A DNA stretch of 64,000 bases from the NCBI RefSeq assembly GCF_021026315.1, contig NZ_JAJNCX010000002.1:1-64000 (forward strand), read 5' to 3'. Below, in pieces: positions 42,148 through 51,178 of this stretch. The notes under the pieces are model-generated. The model was given only the letters and a program-made list of their open reading frames with translations. It made no database searches and was not told the DNA's origin. The stretch's first letter is position 1. Every line of letters starts with the position of its first letter. A program made the position numbers and the translations under genes. Source of the stretch: Rhizobium sp. C4. Lineage in GTDB: Bacteria; Pseudomonadota; Alphaproteobacteria; Rhizobiales; Rhizobiaceae.

Positions 42148-43917
42148 ATGTCCATTCCGACCCCAACCGCGCCATCAGAGCGTGCGCCGTTCATGGCTGC
42201 GTCAGCGGGTCCCGGCTCAGGCCGCCCGATCGGCGGCGTTTCGCATGTTGCTGGCCGCACCGATAGTCCGCTTCTCGATGCCACGATCCCGGCGGTTTTC
42301 ACCGACACCGTCAACCGGCTCGGGATGCACGAGGCTGCCGTCTTCACCAGTAGCGGTCTGCGTTTGAGCTGGCACGAGCTCGACCGCAGGGTCGATGCCT
42401 TTGCCGCCGGCCTTCTGGCGCTCGGGCTTGAGAAGGGCGACAGGCTCGGCATCTGGTCGCCGAACAGGCTGGAATGGCTGGTGACGCAATTTGCCACGGC
42501 CCGCATCGGCGTCATTCTTGTGACCATCAATCCCGCCTATCGAACGACGGAGCTTGAATATGCGCTGGCCAAGTCCGGCTGCAAGGCGCTGGTTCAGGCG
42601 GCAAGCTTCAAGACCTCCGATTATCTGGCGATGATCCGGGAACTCGCCCCGGAACTCGAAACCTGCCGTCCGGGTGCGCTGCGGGCGGCGCGGCTGCCAG
42701 CGTTGCGCTCGGTCATCCACCTGTCCGGCAATGCGCAGCCCGGCATGTTCTCATTCGAGGAGGTCCTCGGCTTCGGCGGACCGGTGCAGCATATGCGGCT
42801 CGACACGATCACCCACAGCCTCAATCCGGACGATCCGATCAACATCCAGTTCACCAGCGGCACGACGGGTGCGCCGAAGGGCGCAACGCTGACCCATCGC
42901 AACATCCTCAACAATGCCCGCTTCGTCACCGCGGCGATCGAACTCACCGAGGCCGACAGGCTCTGCATTCCCGTTCCGCTCTATCACTGCTTCGGCATGG
43001 TGATGGGAACGCTCGGCTGCGTGACAAAGGGGGCTGCGATGATCTTCCCCGGCGAAGGCTTCGAGCCCGGTCAGGTTCTGGCAGCCGTCGAGGCGGAGCG
43101 CGCCACCGCGCTTTACGGCGTGCCGACCATGTTCGTGGCCATGCTGGACCATCCGAGTTTTGCCGACCGCAATCTCTCGACGCTGCGCACCGGGATCATG
43201 GCCGGCGCCCCTTGTCCGATCGAGGTGATGAAGCGGGTGATCGGCGACATGCATATGCGCGATGTGACGATTGCCTACGGGATGACGGAGACAAGCCCGG
43301 TTTCCTTCCAGAGCGCGGTGGACGACCCTCTGGAAAAGCGGGTCTCGACGGTGGGCCGCGTGCATCCGCATGTCGAGGTGAAGATCGTGGGCGAGGACGG
43401 TTCGACCGTTCCGGTGGGCGAGGTCGGGGAACTCTGGACGCGGGGCTATTCGGTCATGTCCGGCTATTGGGACGAGCCGGAAAAGACCTCCGAAAGCATT
43501 GCCGAGGGCGGCTGGATGCGCACGGGCGATCTCGCAACCATCGATGCGGAAGGCTATTGCAACATCGTTGGGCGGCTGAAGGACATGATCATCCGCGGCG
43601 GCGAGAATATCTACCCCCGCGAAATCGAGGAATTCCTCTATCGCCATCCCGATGTCGCGCAGGTCCAGGTCTTCGGGATACCTAGCAAGCGCTACGGCGA
43701 GGAAGTCGTCGCGTGGATTGTGCCGCATCCTGGCCATTCCACCAGCGAAGCCGGCATTCAGGACTTCTGCCGTGGCCAGATCGCACACTACAAGGTGCCT
43801 GCTCATGTCAGAATGGTGGAAAGTCTGCCAATGACGGTCACCGGCAAACCGCAGAAATTCCTCATGCGCGAGGCCATGATGGCTGAGCTCGGCCTGGAGG
43901 TTGAGAAGACAGCGTGA
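42148..43917 (+). CDS. Fatty-acid/medium-chain acyl-CoA synthetase (AMP-forming)
   Basis: This 589-residue adenylate-forming enzyme has the phosphate loop [31 protein letters not shown], the [10 protein letters not shown] motif, the hinge [20 protein letters not shown] and the C-terminal TVTGKPQKF with the catalytic Lys. This sequence type is common for FadD/FadK-like synthetases of branched or medium-chain acids. AGGAGG precedes the ATG. It sits beside the Bkd locus and could activate branched acids to the same acyl-CoA pool. It ends 99 bases from the convergent FAD-dehydrogenase gene. Confidence 0.93.
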   Translation: MSIPTPTAPSERAPFMAASAGPGSGRPIGGVSHVAGRTDSPLLDATIPAVFTDTVNRLGMHEAAVFTSSGLRLSWHELDRRVDAFAAGLLALGLEKGDRLGIWSPNRLEWLVTQFATARIGVILVTINPAYRTTELEYALAKSGCKALVQAASFKTSDYLAMIRELAPELETCRPGALRAARLPALRSVIHLSGNAQPGMFSFEEVLGFGGPVQHMRLDTITHSLNPDDPINIQFTSGTTGAPKGATLTHRNILNNARFVTAAIELTEADRLCIPVPLYHCFGMVMGTLGCVTKGAAMIFPGEGFEPGQVLAAVEAERATALYGVPTMFVAMLDHPSFADRNLSTLRTGIMAGAPCPIEVMKRVIGDMHMRDVTIAYGMTETSPVSFQSAVDDPLEKRVSTVGRVHPHVEVKIVGEDGSTVPVGEVGELWTRGYSVMSGYWDEPEKTSESIAEGGWMRTGDLATIDAEGYCNIVGRLKDMIIRGGENIYPREIEEFLYRHPDVAQVQVFGIPSKRYGEEVVAWIVPHPGHSTSEAGIQDFCRGQIAHYKVPAHVRMVESLPMTVTGKPQKFLMREAMMAELGLEVEKTA

Positions 43918-44016
43918 GCCATGCTCTGGTCTGCCTGGCCGACCGCGCCGCATACGAAGTGGACGCGAGCAGGCCGGAGCCCGCCCGCGTCCGTCCGGGA
44001 GGATTTCAACGTATTT

Positions 44017-45408
44017 TCAAAGGAACAGCTTGCCGGGATTGAGAATATTCGTCGGGTCCAGCGCAAGCTTGAGGCCGCGCATGAGATCAAGGCTGGCACC
44101 GGCTTCTCTTGCCAGCATCGCCCTCTTGCCCTGACCGATGCCGTGTTCTCCGGTGCAGGTGCCATTCATGCGGATAGCGCGTTCGGAAATGCGATCAATG
44201 AAATGATGCGCGCGCGCCATCTCGTCGTGCTGCTCCGGTCTGACCATCAGGATCACATGGAAGTTGCCGTCACCCACATGGCCGAGAACCGTCCCGTCGA
44301 GCTGCATCTGCGTCATGTCGGCGCGAGTTTCCTCGATCGCTTCCGCAAGGCGCGATATCGGCACGCAGGCATCCGTCACCACCGATGTTCGGCCGGGATA
44401 GGCGGCCGTCACCGCCCAATAGGCCTGATGCCGTGCCCGCCACAAGCGGCTGCGGTGATCCGCGTCGGTCGCCCAATCGACGGAGGTCGCACCACAATCC
44501 TCAAGCAGCGACTGGAAAAGCGCGAATTCCGCAAGTGCGGCGGCCTCAATGCCTGCGAATTCGAAGAACAGCGTCGGGGCTTCCTGAAGATCCAGTTTGG
44601 AGTAGCTGTTGCACGCCTTGATCTGGGCCGCATCAAGAAGCTCAAGTCGTCCGATGCCAAGCCCCAGCTGGATAGCCGAAATCACGCAGTCACAGGCCGC
44701 CGCGACGCTTTCGAACGTGGCGACGCCTGCCAGCGTATAGTCCGGAACGCCACGCAGCTTGAGCGTGATTTCCGTAATCAGCGCCAGCGTTCCTTCCGAG
44801 CCGACGATGAGGCGGGTGAGGTCGAAGCCCGCAGCTGATTTGCGGGCGCGCGTGCCTGTCCGAATAATCTCGCCGGACGCCGTGACACATTCCAACGCCA
44901 GGACATTTTCCGCCATGGTGCCATAGCGCACCGCGTTGGTGCCCGAAGCGCGGGTGGCCACCATTCCCCCGAGGCTGGCATTTGCCCCCGGATCGATCGG
45001 AAACGAAAGCCCCGTGGCGCGAAGCTCCTCGTTCAGCCTCTCACGCGTGACGCCGGGCTGCACGACTGCCAACAGGTCTTCAGGAACCACCTCGATGACC
45101 TGCGCCATATTGGAGAAATCGATCGAGACCCCTCCAAGAGGCGCATTGATGTGGCCCTCCAGCGAGGAGCCTGCGCCAAATGCAACGATCGGAATGCTAT
45201 ATGCGCTGCAAATGCGGGCAATCTCGGCGACTTCCCCCGTGTTGTTGGGAAAGACGACCGCGTCCGGCGGTTCCGCCTTGTGCCAGGTGGTCGAATGCGC
45301 GTGATGGAGCCTGACAGCATCGCTGGTCTGGAGCCGGCTGCCGAAGCGTGCGGAGAGTTTTTCATATCCGGCGGCCCTGTCGTGCCCGGTATCCATTTTG
45401 TTGTCCAT
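44017..45408 (-). CDS. FAD-linked D-2-hydroxyacid dehydrogenase (GlcD/D-lactate dehydrogenase type)
   Basis: This 463-residue flavoprotein has an FAD_binding_4 (VAO/PCMH) domain at about residues 35-215, with the pyrophosphate loop IVAFGAGSSLEGHINAP and the PGANASLGGMVATRASGTNAVRYG segment. A FAD-oxidase C-terminal domain follows, with GHVGDGNFHVILM and GEHGIGQGKRAML (metal/active-site histidines). GGAGGAG supports the ATG at 45408. It follows lpdV by only 42 bases and is probably the fifth gene of the bkd operon, so it likely generates the 2-oxoacid substrate of that complex. Confidence 0.92.
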   Translation of the reverse strand: MDNKMDTGHDRAAGYEKLSARFGSRLQTSDAVRLHHAHSTTWHKAEPPDAVVFPNNTGEVAEIARICSAYSIPIVAFGAGSSLEGHINAPLGGVSIDFSNMAQVIEVVPEDLLAVVQPGVTRERLNEELRATGLSFPIDPGANASLGGMVATRASGTNAVRYGTMAENVLALECVTASGEIIRTGTRARKSAAGFDLTRLIVGSEGTLALITEITLKLRGVPDYTLAGVATFESVAAACDCVISAIQLGLGIGRLELLDAAQIKACNSYSKLDLQEAPTLFFEFAGIEAAALAEFALFQSLLEDCGATSVDWATDADHRSRLWRARHQAYWAVTAAYPGRTSVVTDACVPISRLAEAIEETRADMTQMQLDGTVLGHVGDGNFHVILMVRPEQHDEMARAHHFIDRISERAIRMNGTCTGEHGIGQGKRAMLAREAGASLDLMRGLKLALDPTNILNPGKLFL

Positions 45409-45450
45409 GTCTTGCTCCTCCTCCAGCGCTGTCTTCGAATGCAGCATTTT

Positions 45451-46827
45451 CTAGATATGCAGCGCCTTACCCAGGCCCTTCAACGCGGCTTCCTGCACGG
45501 CTTCTGATTGCGTCGGATGGGCCTGAATGGTTGCGGCGATGTCCGTGAGGGTCGCAGCCATTTCGATCGCAAGCGCGAACTGTCCGGCCATTTCCGACAC
45601 GCCGGCCCCGACCGCCTGAATCCCGAGGACGAGCCCGGTGTCGCGAACGAAGACGATGCGGACGAAGCCGTCATCGCGATCCCGCGTCATCGCACGGCCA
45701 TTGCCGACAAAGGGAAAGACCGCGACGCCGGCACCGTCTGCCTGCGCGGGCAGAAGACCGACGCTGACGATTTCCGGATCCGTGAAGCAGACGGCCGGCA
45801 TGGCGCGTTTGTCCCAGGCGACAGGCTCGCCGGCAATAACGCGCGCGACCAGATCGCCCTGCGCCATGGCCCGGTGCGCCAGCATGGGTTCGCCCGTGAC
45901 ATCACCGATCGCATACACACCGCGCATCGAGGTGCGGCATTGCCCGTCGATGGCGAGATATCTGGCATTGCGGTCGAGCCCAAGGGTCTCGAGCCCGAAG
46001 CCGTCAAGATTGGGCGCACGGCCGACCGTCACCAGAACCTTGTCGGCGGCAATAAACTCACGCGTCTCCCCGACCTGAACTTCGAGCTGCCCACCGGCAT
46101 AGCCCAGCGCGCGGGCGTCGGTCAGCACTCTCACGTTCAGCGCAGCAAGCCGCTTGGCTACGGGTTTGGTCAGGTCGTTGTCGTAAAGCGGCAGCAGTCG
46201 CGGGGCCGCCTCGACAATCGTCACCTCCGCACCGAGCTTTGCCATGGCCGTTCCGATTTCAAGCCCGATATAGCCGCCGCCAACCACGCAAAGGCGCTTC
46301 GGCACCGTTTCAAGCGCCAGAACCTCGGTGGAGGACAGGATATCTCCTCCGAAGGGCAGCGTGGGGATCGCCTGGGCGCGCGAGCCTGTGGCGATCACGA
46401 GGTTTTCGCAACGGATCGTCTCAACCGCACCGTCCATCCCTGCGACCTCAACGGTCTTGCCATCCACGACCCGCGCCCGGCCTTGCACCACGCGAACCCG
46501 CGCCTTGCGCAGAAGTGCCGCGACGCCGCCAGTGAGACGCGAGACGATGCCGTTCTTCCAGGCAACGGTGCGGGCGAGATCGATCTCAGGCGCGGCGGCC
46601 CTGATGCCGAACGGGTTCTCACCCGCAAGCGCCCGCGTCTCGGCAAAGACTTCGGCCGCATGGATCAGCGCCTTGGAGGGAATGCAGCCGACATTCAGGC
46701 AGGTGCCGCCAACCGCTGCTTCCTCAACGAGAACGGTGTCTAGCCCAAGCTGACCGGCGCGGATGGCCGCGACATAGCCGCCGGGACCGCCGCCGATGAT
46801 CAGGACCTTGCAGGTTTTCTCAGTCAC
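45451..46827 (-). CDS. lpdV: Dihydrolipoyl dehydrogenase (E3) of the branched-chain complex
   Basis: This 458-residue flavoprotein disulfide reductase has an FAD dinucleotide fold at the N-terminus (LIIGGGPGGYVAAIRAGQLG), a redox-active disulfide C43-x4-C48 in GGTCLNVGCIPSK, an NAD fold around VVGGGYIGLEIG, and the C-terminal dimer motif HPTQSEAVQEA with the catalytic His and Glu. It reoxidises lipoamide on E2. Its start overlaps the E2 stop by four bases, making it complex-specific rather than the housekeeping E3. Confidence 0.94.
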   Translation of the reverse strand: MTEKTCKVLIIGGGPGGYVAAIRAGQLGLDTVLVEEAAVGGTCLNVGCIPSKALIHAAEVFAETRALAGENPFGIRAAAPEIDLARTVAWKNGIVSRLTGGVAALLRKARVRVVQGRARVVDGKTVEVAGMDGAVETIRCENLVIATGSRAQAIPTLPFGGDILSSTEVLALETVPKRLCVVGGGYIGLEIGTAMAKLGAEVTIVEAAPRLLPLYDNDLTKPVAKRLAALNVRVLTDARALGYAGGQLEVQVGETREFIAADKVLVTVGRAPNLDGFGLETLGLDRNARYLAIDGQCRTSMRGVYAIGDVTGEPMLAHRAMAQGDLVARVIAGEPVAWDKRAMPAVCFTDPEIVSVGLLPAQADGAGVAVFPFVGNGRAMTRDRDDGFVRIVFVRDTGLVLGIQAVGAGVSEMAGQFALAIEMAATLTDIAATIQAHPTQSEAVQEAALKGLGKALHI

Positions 46828-48131
46828 GCCTCATCCTCCATGAAGATCAGCGCCGGAGCCTCCAGCAGGCCGCGCAGACGCTGGACAAAACTCGCGGCAT
46901 TCCAGCCGTCGATCACGCGGTGATCGAAGCTGGCGGAAATGTTCATCATCCGGCGCGGCACAAACTGGCTGCCGTCCCACATCGGCCGGATCGCCATCCG
47001 GTTCACGCCGAGAATAGCGACTTCGGGATGATTGATGATCGGCGTCGTGGCGATGGCCCCGAGCGGCCCAAGCGAGGTGATGGTGAACGTCGAGCCGGAA
47101 AGCTCCTCGCGTGTCGCCTTGCCGTGACGCGCCGCCTCCGCCAGCCGGGCGATCTCGCCGGCCGCGCCAAAGAGACCAAGCGCTTCGGCATGGCGCAGCA
47201 CGGGCACGACCAGTCCGTTTGGGGTCATGGTGGCAATGCCGAGATGGATGGCATTGTGGCGTTCGACAACGCCATCATCATCAAGATAATGCGCATTCAT
47301 TTCGGGGTGATCGACGAAGGCGCGCTTGAGCGCCGCGGCGAGGAAGGGAAGCAGCGTCAGCTTCGGCTTGTCGCCACGGCGCTCGTTCATCGCCGCGCGC
47401 AGGTCTTCCAGCGCGCTGACATCCACCTCTTCGACAACCGTAATGTGGGGAATGCGGGCATTCGCCAGCGCCATTCGGTCGGCGATCTTCCGACGCAGAC
47501 CGATGACGGGGATGCGCTCGGTCCCCTCTTTGCGCGCGCGCCGGGTTTCGCCGGCAGGCGACGGAGGCGGCGCGGCAAAGACAGCGTCGAGATCGGCATC
47601 GGTAATCCTTCCGGCCGGGCCGCTCCCGGCCACGGCCCGCAGATCGATCCCGGCGCGGCGCGCCCGGTCGCGCACCGCGGGCGAGGCAAGCGGCGCTGCG
47701 CCTTCCGGCCGCGGGGCACGCGCCGATCCCACCTGCGTCTGGCGGATAGCAGGCGCTTCACTGGCAGCGGACTTCGCGACAACGGGTGCGGTTTTCGGCG
47801 AAGCCGCTGCTGCAACAGGTTCGGCCACGGCTTTCACCGGCTCTTCGGCGATAACTTTCGCCGGCTCGGTCTCCGGTGACGCGTCCGTGCCGGCATGTTC
47901 AATGCGGCAAAGCACGCCGCCCACGGCGAGCGTCTCGCCAACGGCTCCGCCGAGTTCAACCACCGTGCCGGCGAAAAGGCTCGGGATTTCGACCGTCGCC
48001 TTGTCTGTCATCACATCGGCGAGAAGATCGTCCTCGCGCACATGATCTCCCGGCTTGACGTGCCAGGTGACGATTTCCACCTCCGCCACGCCTTCGCCGA
48101 CATCGGGAACCCTGATCGTGCTGATCGTCAT
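46824..48131 (-). CDS. bkdB: Branched-chain 2-oxoacid dehydrogenase E2 (dihydrolipoyl acyltransferase)
   Basis: This 435-residue protein has a lipoyl domain at residues 1-77 with Lys44 in DVMTDKATVEIPS, an Ala/Pro-rich linker, a peripheral-subunit-binding domain at about 145-180 (SPAVRDRARRAGIDLRAVAG), and a catalytic acyltransferase domain with the HRxxDG motif SFDHRVIDGWNA near the end. It transfers the branched acyl group to CoA. It begins immediately before the E1 beta stop. A single lipoyl domain is normal for Bkd E2. Confidence 0.94.
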   Translation of the reverse strand: MTISTIRVPDVGEGVAEVEIVTWHVKPGDHVREDDLLADVMTDKATVEIPSLFAGTVVELGGAVGETLAVGGVLCRIEHAGTDASPETEPAKVIAEEPVKAVAEPVAAAASPKTAPVVAKSAASEAPAIRQTQVGSARAPRPEGAAPLASPAVRDRARRAGIDLRAVAGSGPAGRITDADLDAVFAAPPPSPAGETRRARKEGTERIPVIGLRRKIADRMALANARIPHITVVEEVDVSALEDLRAAMNERRGDKPKLTLLPFLAAALKRAFVDHPEMNAHYLDDDGVVERHNAIHLGIATMTPNGLVVPVLRHAEALGLFGAAGEIARLAEAARHGKATREELSGSTFTITSLGPLGAIATTPIINHPEVAILGVNRMAIRPMWDGSQFVPRRMMNISASFDHRVIDGWNAASFVQRLRGLLEAPALIFMEDEA

Positions 48132-49145
48132 TTATGCCTCCATGGCCTGCTGCAAGGCGCGGGCGATCCGATCCGGACCCGGGAAATAATCCCATTCCTG
48201 CGCATGCGGATAAGGTGCGTCCCAGCCGGCAACGCGCTGTATCGGCGCGCGCAGATGCCAGAAACACGCCTCCTGAACCTCGGCGATCAGTTCCGCGCCG
48301 AAACCGCTGGTGCGGGTTGCCTCATGGATCACGACACAGCGGCCGGTCTTTGCGACGGAGGCACGGATGGTGTCGAGATCGAGCGGCAGGAGCGTGCGCA
48401 GGTCGATGATCTCCGCATCGATCCCGGTCTGCTCGACCGTCGCCTCGGCCACATGCACCATCGTTCCATAGGCGAGCACCGTCACGGCCGAGCCCTGCCG
48501 GCGGATCGCGGCCTTGCCAAGCGGAATGCTGTAATGTTCCTCCGGCACATCGCCGGCCGGATGTGCCGACCATGGCACGGATTTGCCATGCGGATCGCCG
48601 GCAAAGGGGCCATTGTAAATGCGCTTCGGCTCCAGGAAGATCACCGGATCGGGGTCTTCGATGGCCGCGATCAAAAGGCCTTTGGCGTCGTAAGGGTTGG
48701 ACGGAATGACGACTTTGAGGCCGGCGACATGGGTAAACAGCGCCTCCGGGCTCTGGCTGTGCGTCTGGCCGCCGAAAATGCCGCCGCCGGTCGGCATGCG
48801 CACCACAAGCGGGCAGGTAAACTGACCGTTGGAGCGATGGCGAAGGCGCGCCGCCTCCTGCGTGATCTGGTCGTAAGCCGGAAAAACATAATCGGCGAAC
48901 TGGATTTCCACGCAGGGGCGCATTCCTTGCGCCGCCATGCCGACCGCCATGCCGACGATCGCACTTTCATTGATCGGCGTGTCGAAAACGCGCTCTTCAC
49001 CGTAGCGCGCCTGCAAGCCGGCGGTGCAGCGGAAGACGCCGCCGAAATAGCCGACATCTTCCCCGAAGACGATAACGGACGGGTCATCGCCCAGTTTGAC
49101 ATCCATGGCGCTCCGCAGCGCCTCAATCATGGTCATGCGCGCCAT
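48132..49145 (-). CDS. bkdA2: Branched-chain 2-oxoacid dehydrogenase E1 beta
   Basis: This 337-residue protein matches transketolase-like E1 beta: MTMIEALRSAMDVKLGDDPS, VFGEDVGYFGGVFRCTAGLQ, FDTPINESAIVGMAVGMAAQ, GGIFGGQTHSQSPEALFTHV, and the C-terminal AEVQEACFWHLRAPIQRVAG. The ATG at 49145 is one base past the E1 alpha stop; a longer upstream opening is a shadow. With E1 alpha it forms the thiamine-diphosphate decarboxylase. Confidence 0.94.
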   Translation of the reverse strand: MARMTMIEALRSAMDVKLGDDPSVIVFGEDVGYFGGVFRCTAGLQARYGEERVFDTPINESAIVGMAVGMAAQGMRPCVEIQFADYVFPAYDQITQEAARLRHRSNGQFTCPLVVRMPTGGGIFGGQTHSQSPEALFTHVAGLKVVIPSNPYDAKGLLIAAIEDPDPVIFLEPKRIYNGPFAGDPHGKSVPWSAHPAGDVPEEHYSIPLGKAAIRRQGSAVTVLAYGTMVHVAEATVEQTGIDAEIIDLRTLLPLDLDTIRASVAKTGRCVVIHEATRTSGFGAELIAEVQEACFWHLRAPIQRVAGWDAPYPHAQEWDYFPGPDRIARALQQAMEA

Positions 49146-49146
49146 G

Positions 49147-50460
49147 TCAGTACCCCATTTCCTGGCGCTGCCGGCGCAGATGCTCCGGCATATCCGCGTA
49201 AACATTGAGGAAAATTTCCGCCGGCGAGATCGGCTGCGGATCAACGAAGGTGCCATGCGCCTCCACGGCCTTCTGAACGGCGGTCACCTCATCCAGAATT
49301 TCGGCTTCGGCCTGCACATGCCGTTCCTCGGACCAGTCGCCGCGCGCGATTAGATGCGCCTTGAGCCGGTCGATGGGATCACCGAGCGGCCAGGCACGGG
49401 CCTCGTCGCGGGGGCGATAGGCACTGGGATCGTCGGAGGTCGAATGCGCCGCAGCCCGATAGGTGAACCATTCAATGAGAACCGGGCCGTGGCCCTGTCG
49501 CGCCCGTTCGATTGCCCAGCGCGAGACCGCCATCACCGCCAGATAGTCGTTGCCATCGACACGAAGTGCCGGAATGCCGTAGCCGAGCGCTCGCGCCGCA
49601 TAGGTCTCGCTCTTGCCGGCGGCAATGCCGGTATAGGTGGAGATCGCCCATTGGTTATTGACGACGTTCAGGACAACGGGCGGCATGTAGACCGAGGCGG
49701 TGAGCAACGCGCTGTGAAAGTCGTTGGAGGCCGTCGCACCGTCGCCGATCCAGCCGGCAGCGATCTTGCCCGTGCCCGTCAGCGCTGCCGCCATGGCCCA
49801 ACCGACGGCCTGCACATATTGCGTGCCGAGATTGCCCGAAATGGAAAAGAAGCCATAATCGCGCGCCGAATGCATGATCGGCAATTGTCGGCCTTTGAGC
49901 GGGTCGAGCTCATTCGAATAGAGCTGCCCCATCAACTGTTCCAGCGGATAATCCGCCGCCACGAGCAGCGTCTGCTGGCGATAGGTCGGGAAGTTCATGT
50001 CGCCTTGTGACAGCTCGCGCTGGAAACAGCAGCCGATCGCTTCCTCGCCGGTACATTGCAGGTAGAAGGAGGTCTTGCCCTGCCGCTGGGCATTCAGCAT
50101 CCGGCGGTCGATGGCGCGCATTTTCAGCATGTCGCGCAGCCCGAGCCGCAGACGGTCGGCAGAGAGGTCTCCGAGATAGTCCGCCCAGGGGCCGACGGGC
50201 CTGTTGTTCTTATCCAGAACCCGCACCATGCCGACCGCCAGTTCGCGGCAGCCGCTAGCATCAATGTCCAGTGGCGGAACAGGCAGGATCCCGGCCTCCG
50301 GCACGACAATGGCGGAGAAATCCGCTTTCTGATCAGGCCGCGCGGGCGGATGCGGAAACTGGAGTCGCGCCCGCGTCCCCTGCCTGCTGGACATCGTCGC
50401 GGTCTCGTCGCGACGGGATGAGGACCCCGAGTCCTGCGGTGTGCTTGAGATGTCGGCCAT
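49147..50460 (-). CDS. bkdA1: Branched-chain 2-oxoacid dehydrogenase E1 alpha
   Basis: This 437-residue thiamine-diphosphate enzyme has SFYLQCTGEEAIGCCFQREL, YRQQTLLVAADYPLEQLMGQ, the ThDP motif GDG...NN (WIGDGATASNDFHSALLTAS to VVNNQWAIS) and the phosphorylation-loop-like THYRAAAHSTSDDPSAY equivalent (FTYRAAAHSTSDD). An N-terminal extension of about 60 residues is typical of bacterial Bkd E1 alpha. GGGAGG upstream fixes the start. It leads the operon and is divergent from bkdR. Confidence 0.94.
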   Translation of the reverse strand: MADISSTPQDSGSSSRRDETATMSSRQGTRARLQFPHPPARPDQKADFSAIVVPEAGILPVPPLDIDASGCRELAVGMVRVLDKNNRPVGPWADYLGDLSADRLRLGLRDMLKMRAIDRRMLNAQRQGKTSFYLQCTGEEAIGCCFQRELSQGDMNFPTYRQQTLLVAADYPLEQLMGQLYSNELDPLKGRQLPIMHSARDYGFFSISGNLGTQYVQAVGWAMAAALTGTGKIAAGWIGDGATASNDFHSALLTASVYMPPVVLNVVNNQWAISTYTGIAAGKSETYAARALGYGIPALRVDGNDYLAVMAVSRWAIERARQGHGPVLIEWFTYRAAAHSTSDDPSAYRPRDEARAWPLGDPIDRLKAHLIARGDWSEERHVQAEAEILDEVTAVQKAVEAHGTFVDPQPISPAEIFLNVYADMPEHLRRQRQEMGY

Positions 50461-50588
50461 TGCCTCTCTCCTCCCTTTTCGGAGTGAGAGACTAGCCAGA
50501 GTCCAGAGGATCGGCTTTGCTTTTTGAGCACGATTTGAGATATGAATTAGCTAGATCAGCCAATTTTATAAATTTTTACGAGGATTTC
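50461..50588. promoter_or_regulatory. Divergent bkdA1/bkdR control region
   Basis: This 128-base region has an AT-rich core at 50530-50580 (TTTGAGATATGAATTAG, then CCAATTTTATAAATTTTTA), unlike the GC-rich surroundings. Lrp-family activators of bkd operons bind such AT-rich divergent regions. I cannot assign exact -35/-10 elements. Confidence 0.5.
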
Positions 50589-51050
50589 ATGCAGAAAATC
50601 GACGAGACCGACTTGCGCATCCTGCGCGCGGTGCAGGCCGACGGCAATCTGACGGTTACGGAAGTGGCCGAACGCGTGGGCCTGTCCCAATCGCCGTGTT
50701 CACGGCGACTGGCGGCACTGGAAGATGCCGGCGTAATCAGGGGCAAGCGCACGATCCTCGATGCGAAAAGCCTCGGCTTCAACACCATCGTCATCGTCCG
50801 CATCAAGCTGCAGGCGCACGAACCCGAGGGGTTGGAGAAGTTCAAGCGCGCCGTGCGGGCGATCCCGGAGATCCAGATCGCGCTTCTGGTGCTTGGCGAT
50901 TTCGATTTTCTCCTGCGCGTGGTGGTGCGCGACATCGAGCACTATCAGCACCTCCTGCAAAGCAAACTGGTCAGCCTGCCCGGCGTCCGTGAAATGCAAA
51001 GTTCGGTCATTCTGGAAGTGGTGAAGAACGAGGACGTCCTGCCGATCTGA
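50589..51050 (+). CDS. bkdR: Lrp/AsnC-family regulator, BkdR-like
   Basis: This 153-residue protein has an N-terminal Lrp helix-turn-helix (IDETDLRILRAVQADGNLTV, then AERVGLSQSPCSRRLAALED) and a C-terminal RAM ligand domain (FDFLLRVVVRDIEHYQHLLQ, LPGVREMQSSVILEVVKNE). GAGGA supports the ATG at 50589. It is divergent from bkdA1, the arrangement of BkdR in other proteobacteria, where it activates the operon in response to branched-chain amino acids. Confidence 0.92.
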   Translation: MQKIDETDLRILRAVQADGNLTVTEVAERVGLSQSPCSRRLAALEDAGVIRGKRTILDAKSLGFNTIVIVRIKLQAHEPEGLEKFKRAVRAIPEIQIALLVLGDFDFLLRVVVRDIEHYQHLLQSKLVSLPGVREMQSSVILEVVKNEDVLPI

Positions 51051-51133
51051 GATCGGTTGTTGACGTGTTGAAAATTCAACTGACGCGCGGGCATTTCAGC
51101 CGGGGCGTCTCTGTAGTCTGGTGACCCGCCACA

Positions 51134-51163
51134 TTGGTCAGACGGGACACCCCGTCTGACCAA
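51134..51163. terminator. Bidirectional hairpin between bkdR and the amidase gene
   Basis: TTGGTCAGACGGG (51134-51146) pairs perfectly with CCCGTCTGACCAA (51151-51163) around a four-base loop. It lies midway between two convergent genes and can serve both strands; short A/T runs follow on the outer sides. Confidence 0.8.
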
Positions 51164-51178
51164 ATCACGTCTCTGTTG

